Positions 25,145 to 33,411 of a stretch of 64,000 bases of DNA are shown piece after piece. This DNA comes from Pseudomonas baltica (GTDB taxonomy: Bacteria > Pseudomonadota > Gammaproteobacteria > Pseudomonadales > Pseudomonadaceae). The notes under the pieces were generated by a model that searched no databases, was not told where the DNA came from, and was given only the letters and a program-made list of their open reading frames with translations. Position 1 is the first letter of the stretch. The number at the start of each line of letters is the position of its first letter. Both the position numbers and the translations under genes were made by a program. Location: NCBI RefSeq assembly GCF_031880315.1, contig NZ_CP134771.1:6263001-6327000 (forward strand), given 5' to 3'.

Positions 25145-25331
25145 TGAGGTTCTGCCCCTTGCGAGGGTGCAGCTAAGAAGGGAACGCGGTCCAACGCCGC
25201 GGCTGCCCCCGCAACTGTAAGCGATGCCCGGTTCGACACTGCCACTGCGCCTGCTGCGGGAAGGCGTCGAGTCACTCCAGCCTGTGCTCTTTTGCCAGTC
25301 GCTGGCACATCGCAAGCCAGGAGACCTGCCT
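25145..25331 (+). promoter_or_regulatory. Cobalamin riboswitch controlling cobW-cobN-chelatase genes
   Basis: On the plus strand: TGAGGTTCTGCCCC, GAGGGTGCAGCTAAGAAGGGAA, the B12 box GGCTGCCCCCGCAACTGTAA, a GCCACTGCG...GGGAAGGCG stem, and the 3' motif AAGCCAGGAGACCTGCC. It ends 112 bases before the cobW ATG. It is divergent from the cbtB riboswitch, with only about 130 bases between the two for both promoters. Confidence 0.94.
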
Positions 25332-25443
25332 CGAACCGTTTCTCTTAACAACCGGGCGGGGTGATCCGGTGGCGAACGCACCGTGGGCTCAGCGCACCGC
25401 GGCTCTCGTCCCGTATGCCCGCCACTCCTGCCAAGGGCATCCG

Positions 25444-26508
25444 ATGAAAACACTGGCCAAACTTCCCGTCACCATCGTCACCGGCTTTCTCGGCTCGGGC
25501 AAGACCACTTTGCTGCGGCACATGCTCGACAACGCGCAGGGCCGGCGTATTGCCGTGATCGTCAACGAATTCGGCGAGCTGGGCATCGACGGCGACATTC
25601 TCAAACAGTGCAGCATCGGCTGCACCGACGAAGAGGCCAGCGGCCGAGTCTACGAGCTGGCCAATGGCTGCCTGTGCTGCACGGTCCAGGAAGAGTTCTT
25701 CCCGGTCATGCGCGAGCTGGTGGCACGCCGCGGCGACCTCGACCATATCCTCATCGAAACCAGCGGCCTGGCCTTGCCCAAGCCGTTGGTGCAAGCCTTC
25801 CAGTGGCCGGAAATCCGCAATGCCTGCACCGTCGATGCGGTGATTACCGTGGTCGACAGCCCAGCCGTCGCCGCCGGGACTTTCGCGGCTTATCCGGATC
25901 AGGTCGACGCCCAGCGCAAACTCGATCCCAACCTTGATCACGAGTCGCCGCTGCATGAGCTGTTCGCCGATCAACTGGCCAGCGCCGACCTGGTGATCCT
26001 CAACAAGGCTGACCTGATCGATCCGCAGGCACTGGCTGCCGTGCGCGCCGAAGTCGCCGAAGAGCTGCCTGCCGCGGTCAAGGTCATCGAAGCCAGCAGC
26101 GGTCGCGTGCCGTTGGACGTATTGCTGGGGCTGGGTGCCGAGTCCGAGGTGCACATCGATGGGCGCAAGACCCACCATGACCATCACGACGGTGATGACC
26201 ACGATGATCACGACCACGATGCTTTCGACTCGATCTCCATCGACCTGCCACAAGCCGACGAAAGCCTGCTGCTCGACGCCCTGACGCAACTCGTGGTGCA
26301 GCACGGCATCCTGCGTATCAAGGGCTTCGCCGCTGTGCCGAACAAGCCGATGCGCTTGCTGATCCAGGGCGTGGGCACTCGTTTCGACAAGCACTTCGAC
26401 CGCGCCTGGCGCAGCGACGAAGCGCGTATCACCAAGCTGGTGCTGATCGGCCAGGAGCTCGACGCTGCGGCCCTGGAAGCACAATTGCGCGCTGCGTTGT
26501 CCGCCTGA
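25444..26508 (+). CDS. cobW: Cobalamin biosynthesis GTPase CobW
   Basis: G3E-family P-loop GTPase thought to act as a cobalt chaperone for the aerobic B12 pathway. The 354 residues carry Walker A GFLGSGKTT (14-22), the metal-binding CLCC motif (Cys 76, 78, 79), LIETSGLALP and the guanine-specificity motif LNKADL. A long His/Asp run (about 237-258, HHDHHDGDDHDDHDHD) separates the GTPase and C-terminal domains and is a likely metal reservoir. The ATG at 25444 matches the family; a longer frame upstream reads riboswitch-proximal leader. It is three bases from cobN and under the plus-strand B12 riboswitch. Confidence 0.95.
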   Translation: MKTLAKLPVTIVTGFLGSGKTTLLRHMLDNAQGRRIAVIVNEFGELGIDGDILKQCSIGCTDEEASGRVYELANGCLCCTVQEEFFPVMRELVARRGDLDHILIETSGLALPKPLVQAFQWPEIRNACTVDAVITVVDSPAVAAGTFAAYPDQVDAQRKLDPNLDHESPLHELFADQLASADLVILNKADLIDPQALAAVRAEVAEELPAAVKVIEASSGRVPLDVLLGLGAESEVHIDGRKTHHDHHDGDDHDDHDHDAFDSISIDLPQADESLLLDALTQLVVQHGILRIKGFAAVPNKPMRLLIQGVGTRFDKHFDRAWRSDEARITKLVLIGQELDAAALEAQLRAALSA

Positions 26509-26511
26509 CCC

Positions 26512-29500
26512 ATGCACCTGCTCAGAACCCAGCCCGGCGGCTTTGTCCCCGACGACAGCATCGCCGACCTGGGACAGACCCCCGCCGAGCTGGTGATTCT
26601 GTGCAGTGGCGACTCCCATCTGGCCATGCTCGCCGAGGTCGCCCAGCAGTTGCCGGACGACTACCCCACGCTGCGCCTGGCCAACCCCATGCAGGTGCAG
26701 AATCACGCCTCTGTCGACCTTTACGTCGATCAGGTGCTGCGCCACGCCAAGGTCATCCTGTTGTCGTTGCACGGCGGCATCGGCTATTGGCGCTACGGCG
26801 TCGAGCAACTGCTGACGCTCAAGGCCCGCGGCACGCAGCTGATTATGGTGCCGGGTTGCGATAATCCAGACCCAGAGCTGAGCGCCCTGAGCGGCGTGCC
26901 GGCGGCGGAGGCCGAGCGGCTTTGGCATTTCCTGCGCCAAGGGGGCGTGGATAACGCCCGCAATCTGTTCAATTGCCTGGCCGATCGCTGGCTGGGCCTG
27001 CGCGGTTATAGCTGGCAGGAGCCACAGGCGCTGCCGCGCACCGTTGTCTATCATCCGCAAAAGCCCCAGGCTGACCTGGATTTTTGGCGTCAGCACTGGC
27101 TGCGTGAAGCACCGGTGGTGCCTATCCTCTTCTATCGCTCACACCTGCAGTCGGCGAACACGGCATTTATCGATAACTTTTGCCAGGCGTTGCAGGCAGC
27201 GGGGCTCAATCCTCTGCCTATCGCGGTGGCCAGCCTAAAGGAGCCGGCGTGCCTGAGCGCCGTCGAAGGCTGGCTTGACGAGGTGCAGGCGGCGGTGATT
27301 CTCAACACCACCGGCTTCGCCCAGTCGACCCCTGAAGCGCCCCATATCAGACCGTTCCGGCGCAATATCCCGGTCATCCAGGCCATCTGCGCCCAGGACA
27401 ACGAACCGGCCTGGACCGCTAGCGCGCAAGGGCTTGGCTCCCGCGACCTGGCCATGCATATCGCCCTGCCAGAACTGGACGGGCGCATCATCAGTCGGCC
27501 GATCAGCTTCAAGGACTTGGCCTGGCGCAGCGAGCGCAGTCAGTCCGATGTAGTCTGCTACCGGCCGCACCGCGAGCGCATGGACTTCGTCGCCGAGCTG
27601 GCCCGGCGCTGGGCCGAGCTGGCGCGCCTGCCCAACGGGCAAAAACGCGTGGCGTTGATCCTCGCCAATTACCCGACCCGCGACGGCCGTATCGGCAACG
27701 GCGTGGGCCTGGATACGCCGGCGGCGGCGCGCAATATCCTGCGCGCCATGGCCGAGCAGGGGTATCCAGTGAGCGATATTCCCGCCGACGGTACCGCACT
27801 GATCCATGCGCTGCTGGGCGGCGTGACCAACGACCCGGACGGGCTCGACCAGCGTCCGTGCCATCAAAGCCTCGACATGGATACCTACCTGCAGGCCTTC
27901 GCTCGCTTGCCGCAAGCCAATCAGGACGCGGTACGCGCGCGCTGGGGCGAGCCTGACAGCGACCCGATGTGCCGCAACGGGCGGATGATGGTCGCCGGTC
28001 TGCGCTTTGGCCTGACCTTCGTCGGTATCCAGCCGGCGCGCGGCTTTCAGGTCGATCACAGCGCGGTCTATCACGACCCGGACCTGGTGCCGCCCCACGG
28101 TTACCTGGCGTTCTACTTCTGGCTGCGCCATGCCTATGGCGCCGATGCTCTGATTCACGTTGGCAAGCACGGCAACCTCGAATGGCTGCCGGGCAAGGGC
28201 GTGGGCTTGTCCGCCGCCTGCTGGCCGGACGCCCTGCTGGGGCCGATGCCGAATATCTATCCCTTTATCGTCAACGACCCAGGCGAGGGCGCCCAAGCCA
28301 AACGCCGCACCCAGGCGGTGATCATCGATCACCTGATGCCGCCGTTGACCCGCGCCGAAAGTTACGGGCCGCTGCGCGATCTGGAACTGCTGGCCGATGA
28401 ATATTACGAAGCGCAGTTGCTCGATCCGCGGCGGGCGCTGGAGCTACAGCGTGACATTCTCGCACTGGTGCGCGAAGCCCGTCTGGATCAGGAGCTGGCG
28501 CTGGATGCCGACGCTGAAGCGGCGGTCTGGCTGCCGCGGCTGGACACGTACCTGTGTGATTTGAAGGAGTCGCAGATTCGCGACGGGCTGCATATCTTTG
28601 GCGAGTCGCCTCAAGGTCGCTTGCGCATCGATACCCTGGCGGCGCTGCTGCGCATTCCTCGCGGCGATGGCCGTGACGGTCGTGGCAGTGTGTTACGGGC
28701 GTTGGCGAAGGGCTTCGGCCTGGGCTTCGATCCGCTCGATTGTGACCTAGGTGAAGCCTGGCAGGGCGACAAGCCCTTGGCTTTGGCGCAGATCAGCGCC
28801 GAGCCCTGGCGCACCCATGGCGATACCCGCGAACGGCTCGAGCTGTTCTCCTTGCAGCTCATAGAGCAGGCGCAGCAGGGCGGTCTCACGCTGCCGGACG
28901 ATCCTGCCTGGGAGCCGACCCGGTTGATCGTCGACGAGCTGCTCACTCAGGTGGCACCGCGTCTCGACGCCTGCGGCGCGGCAGAGATCACCGGTTTGCT
29001 CGATGCCCTTGGCGGCCGTTTCGTGCCGGCGGGTCCAAGCGGCGCGCCAAGTCGCGGGCGCCTTGACGTGCTGCCCACAGGGCGCAATTTCTTTTCGGTG
29101 GACGTGCGCAACCTGCCGACCACCACGGCCTGGCGTATCGGCTTCGCCTCGGCCAACCTCATTCTCGAACGGCATTTGCAGGATCACGGCGATCATTTGC
29201 GTCAGCTCGGATTATCGGTGTGGGGCACGGCGACCATGCGCACCGGTGGCGACGATATCGCCCAGGCCATGGCGCTGATGGGCGTGCGGCCGGTGTGGGC
29301 GACGGGCAGCCAGCGCGTCGATGACTTCGAGATTCTGCCGGTGAGCCTGCTGGATCGCCCACGGGTGGATGTCACACTGCGGGTGTCAGGTTTCTTCCGT
29401 GATGCCTTTGCCAATCTGATCCGCTTGTTCGATGCGGCCGTGCAGGCGGTCGCCGCTCTGGACGAGCCGGAGGACCAGAATCCACTGGCGGCGCGGGTAC

Positions 29501-30273
29501 GTGCCGAGCGCGAGGCCTTGCAGGCTCAAGGGATCAGCCGCGATCAGGCCGAGCGCCAGGCCGGCTGGCGCATTTTCGGGGCCAAGCCCGGCGCCTATGG
29601 CGCGGGCGTGCAGGGGGCGGTCGAAGGCCGTTTGTGGCAGAGCCGTGAGGATCTGGCCGAGGTCTATCTCAATTGGGGGGGCTATGCCTATGGCGCCGCC
29701 GACGACGGCACGCCGGCGCGTCAGCAGTTCGCCACGCGGCTGGGCGAGGTGCAGGCGGTCGTCCAGAATCAGGATAACCGCGAGCACGACCTGCTCGATT
29801 CCAACGATTACTACCAGTTTCAGGGTGGCATGCTCGCGGCCGCCGAGACCTTGAGTGGCCGCAGCACCGCCAGCTACCACGGCGATCACAGCCAGCCCGA
29901 CGTGCCGCGCATCCGCACCCTCAAGGAGGAGCTCAACCGCGTGGTGCGCGCCCGCGCCGCCAATCCGAAATGGATCGAGGGCGTCAAACGCCATGGCTAC
30001 AAGGGCGCCTTCGAGCTGGCGGCGACCGTCGACAACTTGTTCGCCTTCGACGCCACCACCCAGTTGATCGACGATCACCAGTACGCGCTGTTGGCCGATG
30101 CCTATGTGCTGGATGCCGATACGCGCCAGTTCCTCCAGCAGCACAATCCGGCGGCCCTGCGCGATATTACCGAGCGCCTGCTCGAAGCCCAGCAGCGTGG
30201 CCTCTGGGGGGCGCCCGGCGAGTACCGCCAGGCGCTGGAAAACCTTTTGCTCGATATTGAAGAAGACGCCTGA
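26512..30273 (+). CDS. cobN: Cobaltochelatase large subunit CobN
   Basis: Catalytic subunit that inserts cobalt into hydrogenobyrinate a,c-diamide, in complex with AAA+ ATPase and VWA-type subunits. The 1253 residues match the usual length of CobN and the related ChlH. They start MHLLRTQPGGFVPDDS, with LLSLHGGIGYWRYGVEQL and HVGKHGNLEWLPGKG as family signatures. It follows cobW by three bases and precedes the chelatase ATPase gene by six, so all are one operon. In the classic pathway CobS and CobT supply the other subunits. No cobS or cobT is seen here; a ChlI/ChlD-like gene follows instead. Confidence 0.95.
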   Translation: MHLLRTQPGGFVPDDSIADLGQTPAELVILCSGDSHLAMLAEVAQQLPDDYPTLRLANPMQVQNHASVDLYVDQVLRHAKVILLSLHGGIGYWRYGVEQLLTLKARGTQLIMVPGCDNPDPELSALSGVPAAEAERLWHFLRQGGVDNARNLFNCLADRWLGLRGYSWQEPQALPRTVVYHPQKPQADLDFWRQHWLREAPVVPILFYRSHLQSANTAFIDNFCQALQAAGLNPLPIAVASLKEPACLSAVEGWLDEVQAAVILNTTGFAQSTPEAPHIRPFRRNIPVIQAICAQDNEPAWTASAQGLGSRDLAMHIALPELDGRIISRPISFKDLAWRSERSQSDVVCYRPHRERMDFVAELARRWAELARLPNGQKRVALILANYPTRDGRIGNGVGLDTPAAARNILRAMAEQGYPVSDIPADGTALIHALLGGVTNDPDGLDQRPCHQSLDMDTYLQAFARLPQANQDAVRARWGEPDSDPMCRNGRMMVAGLRFGLTFVGIQPARGFQVDHSAVYHDPDLVPPHGYLAFYFWLRHAYGADALIHVGKHGNLEWLPGKGVGLSAACWPDALLGPMPNIYPFIVNDPGEGAQAKRRTQAVIIDHLMPPLTRAESYGPLRDLELLADEYYEAQLLDPRRALELQRDILALVREARLDQELALDADAEAAVWLPRLDTYLCDLKESQIRDGLHIFGESPQGRLRIDTLAALLRIPRGDGRDGRGSVLRALAKGFGLGFDPLDCDLGEAWQGDKPLALAQISAEPWRTHGDTRERLELFSLQLIEQAQQGGLTLPDDPAWEPTRLIVDELLTQVAPRLDACGAAEITGLLDALGGRFVPAGPSGAPSRGRLDVLPTGRNFFSVDVRNLPTTTAWRIGFASANLILERHLQDHGDHLRQLGLSVWGTATMRTGGDDIAQAMALMGVRPVWATGSQRVDDFEILPVSLLDRPRVDVTLRVSGFFRDAFANLIRLFDAAVQAVAALDEPEDQNPLAARVRAEREALQAQGISRDQAERQAGWRIFGAKPGAYGAGVQGAVEGRLWQSREDLAEVYLNWGGYAYGAADDGTPARQQFATRLGEVQAVVQNQDNREHDLLDSNDYYQFQGGMLAAAETLSGRSTASYHGDHSQPDVPRIRTLKEELNRVVRARAANPKWIEGVKRHGYKGAFELAATVDNLFAFDATTQLIDDHQYALLADAYVLDADTRQFLQQHNPAALRDITERLLEAQQRGLWGAPGEYRQALENLLLDIEEDA

Positions 30274-30279
30274 ACCCTC

Positions 30280-31335
30280 ATGACCCACGAGACTGCCCAT
30301 TTCCCCCTGGCCGCCGTAGTGGCCGCCGATTCACTGAAGCTGGCGCTGTGCCTGACCGCCATCGATCCGCAGATCGGCGGTGTGTTGATCGAGGGGCCCA
30401 GGGGCATGGCCAAGAGCACCGTCGCCCGTGGTCTGGCCGATCTGCTGGGCAGTGGTACCTTCGTGACCCTGCCGTTGGGCGCGACCGAGGATCGCCTGGT
30501 CGGCACCCTCGATCTCGATGCTGCGCTGGGCCAGGGCCAGGTGAAGTTCTCGCCCGGTGTGCTGGCCAAGGCCGACGGCGGCGTGCTGTACGTGGACGAG
30601 GTCAATCTGCTGGCCGATCCATTGGTGGATCTGCTGCTGGATGTGGCCGCCAGCGGTCGCAATCGGGTCGAGCGTGACGGCATCTCCCATGAGCATGCGG
30701 CGCGCTTCGTGTTGATCGGCACCATGAACCCGGAAGAGGGCGAATTGCGCCCGCAGCTGCTCGACCGCTTCGGCCTCAACGTGTTGCTGAACGGGCTGCC
30801 CGAGCCTGCGCTGCGCGGCGAGATCGTGCGCCGCCGCCTGGCGTTCGACGCCGATCCTCAGGGCTTTTGCGCCCACTGGGCGGTGGCACAACAGCAGCTG
30901 CGTGAACGCTGTGCGAGCGCGCGCCAGGCGGTGCCGGCGATCCCGCTGGATGATGCGGCGCTGGCCGAAATCAACCGGCGCTGCTTCGCCGCGGCGGTGG
31001 ACGGCTTGCGCGCCGACCTGGTGTGGTTGCGTGCTGCCCGCGCCCATGCGGCGTGGCGTGGAGCGATGGCAATCACTGCGGTCGATATCGATGCGGTGGC
31101 CGAATTTGCCCTGCGTCATCGTCGTCGCCAGGCCGATCCCGGCGAGCCGCCCGCGTCCACCCAGCCACCGCAGTCGTCCCCTGCACAATCGTCCCCTGCA
31201 CAATCGCCCGGCGAATCGGCAGGTGACGCGGCAGCGGATGCCTCGTCGCCCGAGGGCCAATGGGGTGCCATGCCCGCGCGACCTGAAGCCATAGGCCAGC
31301 GGCGCGATGTGCCGAGCTGGCCAAAAAAGCCCTGA
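30280..31335 (+). CDS. ChlI-like AAA+ ATPase subunit of the cobalt chelatase (zero-frame product of a frameshift gene)
   Basis: Magnesium-chelatase-type AAA+ ATPase of 351 residues that would power the CobN chelatase. Walker A is EGPRGMAKST (about 39-48) and Walker B is VLYVDEVNLL (about 103-112). GTMNPEEGELRPQLLDRFGL carries the sensor and arginine-finger region. The C-terminal third is a Pro/Gln/Ser linker with a 15-base tandem repeat at 31174-31203 (QSSPA twice). The zero frame stops at 31333-31335, just after AAAAAAG (31323-31329). A -1 slip there would carry translation into the VWA frame and give a fused protein of about 572 residues. Both forms are expected to be functional, as known for chlD frameshift genes. 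Confidence 0.9.
   Translation: MTHETAHFPLAAVVAADSLKLALCLTAIDPQIGGVLIEGPRGMAKSTVARGLADLLGSGTFVTLPLGATEDRLVGTLDLDAALGQGQVKFSPGVLAKADGGVLYVDEVNLLADPLVDLLLDVAASGRNRVERDGISHEHAARFVLIGTMNPEEGELRPQLLDRFGLNVLLNGLPEPALRGEIVRRRLAFDADPQGFCAHWAVAQQQLRERCASARQAVPAIPLDDAALAEINRRCFAAAVDGLRADLVWLRAARAHAAWRGAMAITAVDIDAVAEFALRHRRRQADPGEPPASTQPPQSSPAQSSPAQSPGESAGDAAADASSPEGQWGAMPARPEAIGQRRDVPSWPKKP
31323..31329 (+). other. A AAA AAG -1 ribosomal frameshift site in the chelatase gene
   Basis: The heptamer is in the exact phase of the dnaX slippery site: zero-frame codons are CCA AAA AAG CCC TGA, so the stop comes two codons after the slip. Re-reading in the -1 frame gives AAA AAA GCC CTG and continues open to 31997. 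A short GC stem (CGCCC 31341-31345 with GGGCG 31360-31364) begins 11 bases downstream and could stimulate slipping. Programmed frameshifting in chlD to make both small and medium chelatase subunits is known in other bacteria. Confidence 0.75.
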
Positions 31336-31997
31336 GCATTCGCCCGGCCAAAGCCCTCGGGGCGGATGGCGCAAGACCCAAGGGCAAGCTGGCACAGGGA
31401 AGTCGGGGCAGGGCGCAAAGCGGCCGCGGCGAGCAGATCGGCTGGGTCACCACCTTGCGTCACGGTCGGCCGCAACGCCACGCCGATCTGCATTGGCAGC
31501 AACGCCAGGGCAAGGCGGGTGAACTGTGGCTGATCATCGTCGATGCATCGGCATCCACGCGCCGTCACGGCGCTTTAAGCCAAGCCAAGGGTTTGTTGGC
31601 CGCTGTCTTCGACGATGCCTATCGCCAGCGCGCGCGTCTGGCCTTGCTCACCGCCAGCGGCACGACCCCGCAGTGGCAGCGCCAAGGGCTGAAAGCCTCG
31701 GCGGCCCTGCAGCCCTGGTTGGCGCAACTGGGGGCTGGCGGTGGGACGCCGTTATTGCAGGCCATGCAGCAGGCGCGGCAGTGGCTGCAGCGTCGGCAAC
31801 TGAGCCATCCTGACGAATTGCAGCGCTGCCTGGTGATGACCGATGGACGATTGAAGCATTGGCCGGCGCTAGAGGCGATGCCTTGCCAGACCTGCGTGGT
31901 CGATATCGAACGGGGCGCCATTCGGCTGGGGCGCGCGCGCGTATTGGCGGATCAGTTGCAGGCCGAATACCGTCATGTCGATGATCTTCCCGGATAG
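31329..31997 (+). CDS. ChlD-like von Willebrand A domain of the cobalt chelatase (-1 frame extension)
   Basis: Carries the VWA (integrin-I) domain that ChlD/CobT-type medium subunits use to contact the large subunit. A basic linker leads to IGWVTTLRHGRPQ, the conserved entry of the ChlD domain, then IIVDASAST with the DxSxS metal-site motif, and later LVMTDGRLKHW. The frame has no ATG or GTG and no ribosome-binding site. Its first usual start codon, TTG at 31455, would cut into the conserved WVTTLR block. Translation by -1 frameshifting from the upstream ATPase is therefore the simplest reading. Given as the shifted part; the full fusion runs from 30280. Confidence 0.82.
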   Translation, partial: ALSIRPAKALGADGARPKGKLAQGSRGRAQSGRGEQIGWVTTLRHGRPQRHADLHWQQRQGKAGELWLIIVDASASTRRHGALSQAKGLLAAVFDDAYRQRARLALLTASGTTPQWQRQGLKASAALQPWLAQLGAGGGTPLLQAMQQARQWLQRRQLSHPDELQRCLVMTDGRLKHWPALEAMPCQTCVVDIERGAIRLGRARVLADQLQAEYRHVDDLPG

Positions 31998-32017
31998 ACG
32001 CTAGCCGACAGCCGCGA

Positions 32018-32710
32018 TCATGCCGCCCGCGGATTGCTCAGCGCCGGGCTCCATAGCGTGTTTTTGCACCGTGGGCAGTCGAGCTTCTGCTGCTGAGCCA
32101 TGCGCTCCAAATGCCCGCAGTGCAGACAGGCGTAGAGCCCAGGCCCTTCGGCGTGGTCCTCAAGAGGACGGCACACAGGCGGTAGCACCGATAGCCCCGG
32201 CCTGACCTCGTCACGCTCATAGAAGTACACGCTGACGTCGCCATTGACCTCCAGTATGCCAAGTCGCACTTGCCCCAGGTGTTCAACGCCGTGCAGGCGC
32301 AATTCCATCAGAAACTCGTCGTGGCTGATGTTGCCCTGGTCCAGGGTTTCGATCTCGAAACGCCCTTCCTTGATGATCACCAGCGGCTTGCCCTCCAGCC
32401 ATTCACCGAAGCGACTGCTGCGTTCGGTGAGCCAGAGGGTCAGGCGATACAGGCAGATCATTGCCGCGAACACCGTGACCACCGGCAGGATCGGCACATC
32501 CTCGTAGAACGTCACGTCTCCGGCCGCAGAGCCTAGCGTAAGAATGACAACCAGCTCGAACAAGGACAGTTGCCGCACACCCCGGCGGCCGGCGATCTTG
32601 AGAAAAATGAAGACCACAATGTACGCCATCAGCGTGCGTACGGTGACTTCGGCCAGGAAGCCGGGGGTATTGTCATTCAGCAGCAGGCGGTGCCAGTCGA
32701 ACGCGCTCAT
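32018..32710 (-). CDS. YetF-like DUF421 membrane protein with C-terminal zinc ribbon
   Basis: DUF421/YetF family protein of 230 residues. Three membrane helices lie in the first ~95 residues, including FELVVILTLGSAAGDV, the family hallmark. A cytoplasmic domain follows (GKPLVIIKEGRFEIETLDQGNISHDEFLMELR), as in B. subtilis YetF. The C-terminus adds LYACLHCGHLERM and LDCPRCKNTLW, a four-cysteine zinc-ribbon-like module not part of the core family. It is convergent with the chelatase gene, with only 20 bases between their stops. The function of the family is not known. Confidence 0.87.
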   Translation of the reverse strand: MSAFDWHRLLLNDNTPGFLAEVTVRTLMAYIVVFIFLKIAGRRGVRQLSLFELVVILTLGSAAGDVTFYEDVPILPVVTVFAAMICLYRLTLWLTERSSRFGEWLEGKPLVIIKEGRFEIETLDQGNISHDEFLMELRLHGVEHLGQVRLGILEVNGDVSVYFYERDEVRPGLSVLPPVCRPLEDHAEGPGLYACLHCGHLERMAQQQKLDCPRCKNTLWSPALSNPRAA

Positions 32711-32830
32711 CGATTGCTCGCTATGCAGAGGGATGAGCTATGGGCAGGCGGGCGGGGAGGTTAGTTCCACGCGAGTGGAGGGAGCTTGACCGCCCGAGTC
32801 ATTCAGTCAGCGGGCGGCAGCGTGGGATGC

Positions 32831-33097
32831 TTACTGTGGCATCGACCAGGGTTGCAGCTCGTAGCCTTTTTCGCTGAGCTCGGCGCGCAACGCCTGCAAC
32901 AGGGTGGCCAGCTGGGCCGGATCGCAGTAGGTGCTGCGCGGTACCTGCTTGCGGTCGATGGATGCGCAGGTGCGGTCAATCACGGTCAGGCTCAATTCGC
33001 CGTTACCGTCTTGCGGTGCCCAGGCGACGCACTGGAAAGGTTGAAAAGCGTGGCCGGCGATCAGTAGTGCTTCGTTGACACGGAGCGGGGCGTTCAT
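32831..33097 (-). CDS. Small Pseudomonas-type protein, possibly DUF3509-like
   Basis: Product of 88 residues from the ATG at 33097; AGAGACGACC precedes it. The pattern of a short strand region (GELSLTVIDRTCASIDRKQV) followed by a helix (QLATLLQALRAELSEKGY) resembles small two-layer proteins common in Pseudomonas, such as DUF3509. The match is my inference from pattern, not a sequence search. No signal peptide or membrane segment is visible. It sits alone between YetF and the divergent AAA+ regulator, with about 310 AT-rich bases separating the two starts. Confidence 0.7.
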   Translation of the reverse strand: MNAPLRVNEALLIAGHAFQPFQCVAWAPQDGNGELSLTVIDRTCASIDRKQVPRSTYCDPAQLATLLQALRAELSEKGYELQPWSMPQ

Positions 33098-33411
33098 GGG
33101 GTCGTCTCTCTCGTTGCCCAAGTGGGTGTGTGTTCGCGCTATGGCGATTATCAGTACTGATGCACTGAAGGCACTTGGGAGTCACACCTTGGGAATTAAA
33201 TAAAAAATTTCCGCTATAACGTTATGACTCTGAATCCTCATGCGCACTGTGGACGTTGAATAAGAAGGAAAATTCCCGCAGGCCCCAGTATGGAAATTAA
33301 TTTGCAGACAGACGGTAGCCCAAAAGCGTCAAATAAATTGTTACTGTTGCTAACAAGCGCGCCAAATGACTGTTTTAACGCATAATTCCCGACTGGCGCG
33401 CGGGAGAAGAC
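33098..33411. promoter_or_regulatory. AT-rich divergent promoter region with inverted repeat before the VpsR-like regulator
   Basis: The gap is markedly AT-richer than its neighbours (e.g. GGAATTAAATAAAAAATTTC near 33190). GCGCGCCA (33357-33364) and TGGCGCGC (33394-33401) form exact 8-base arms around a 29-base AT-rich spacer. The right arm ends just before the GGGAGAAG ribosome-binding site of the regulator gene. An autoregulatory operator or mRNA structure is possible; no gene is seen in the gap. Confidence 0.45.

Noticed and set aside
25345..27096. 583-codon minus-strand open frame over cobW and cobN
   Set aside because: Overlaps two certain genes; no ribosome-binding site or family signature.
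31455..31997. VWA domain as an independent gene from TTG 31455
   Set aside because: No ribosome-binding site, and the conserved WVTTLR entry to the domain lies upstream of the TTG; a frameshift explains the frame better.
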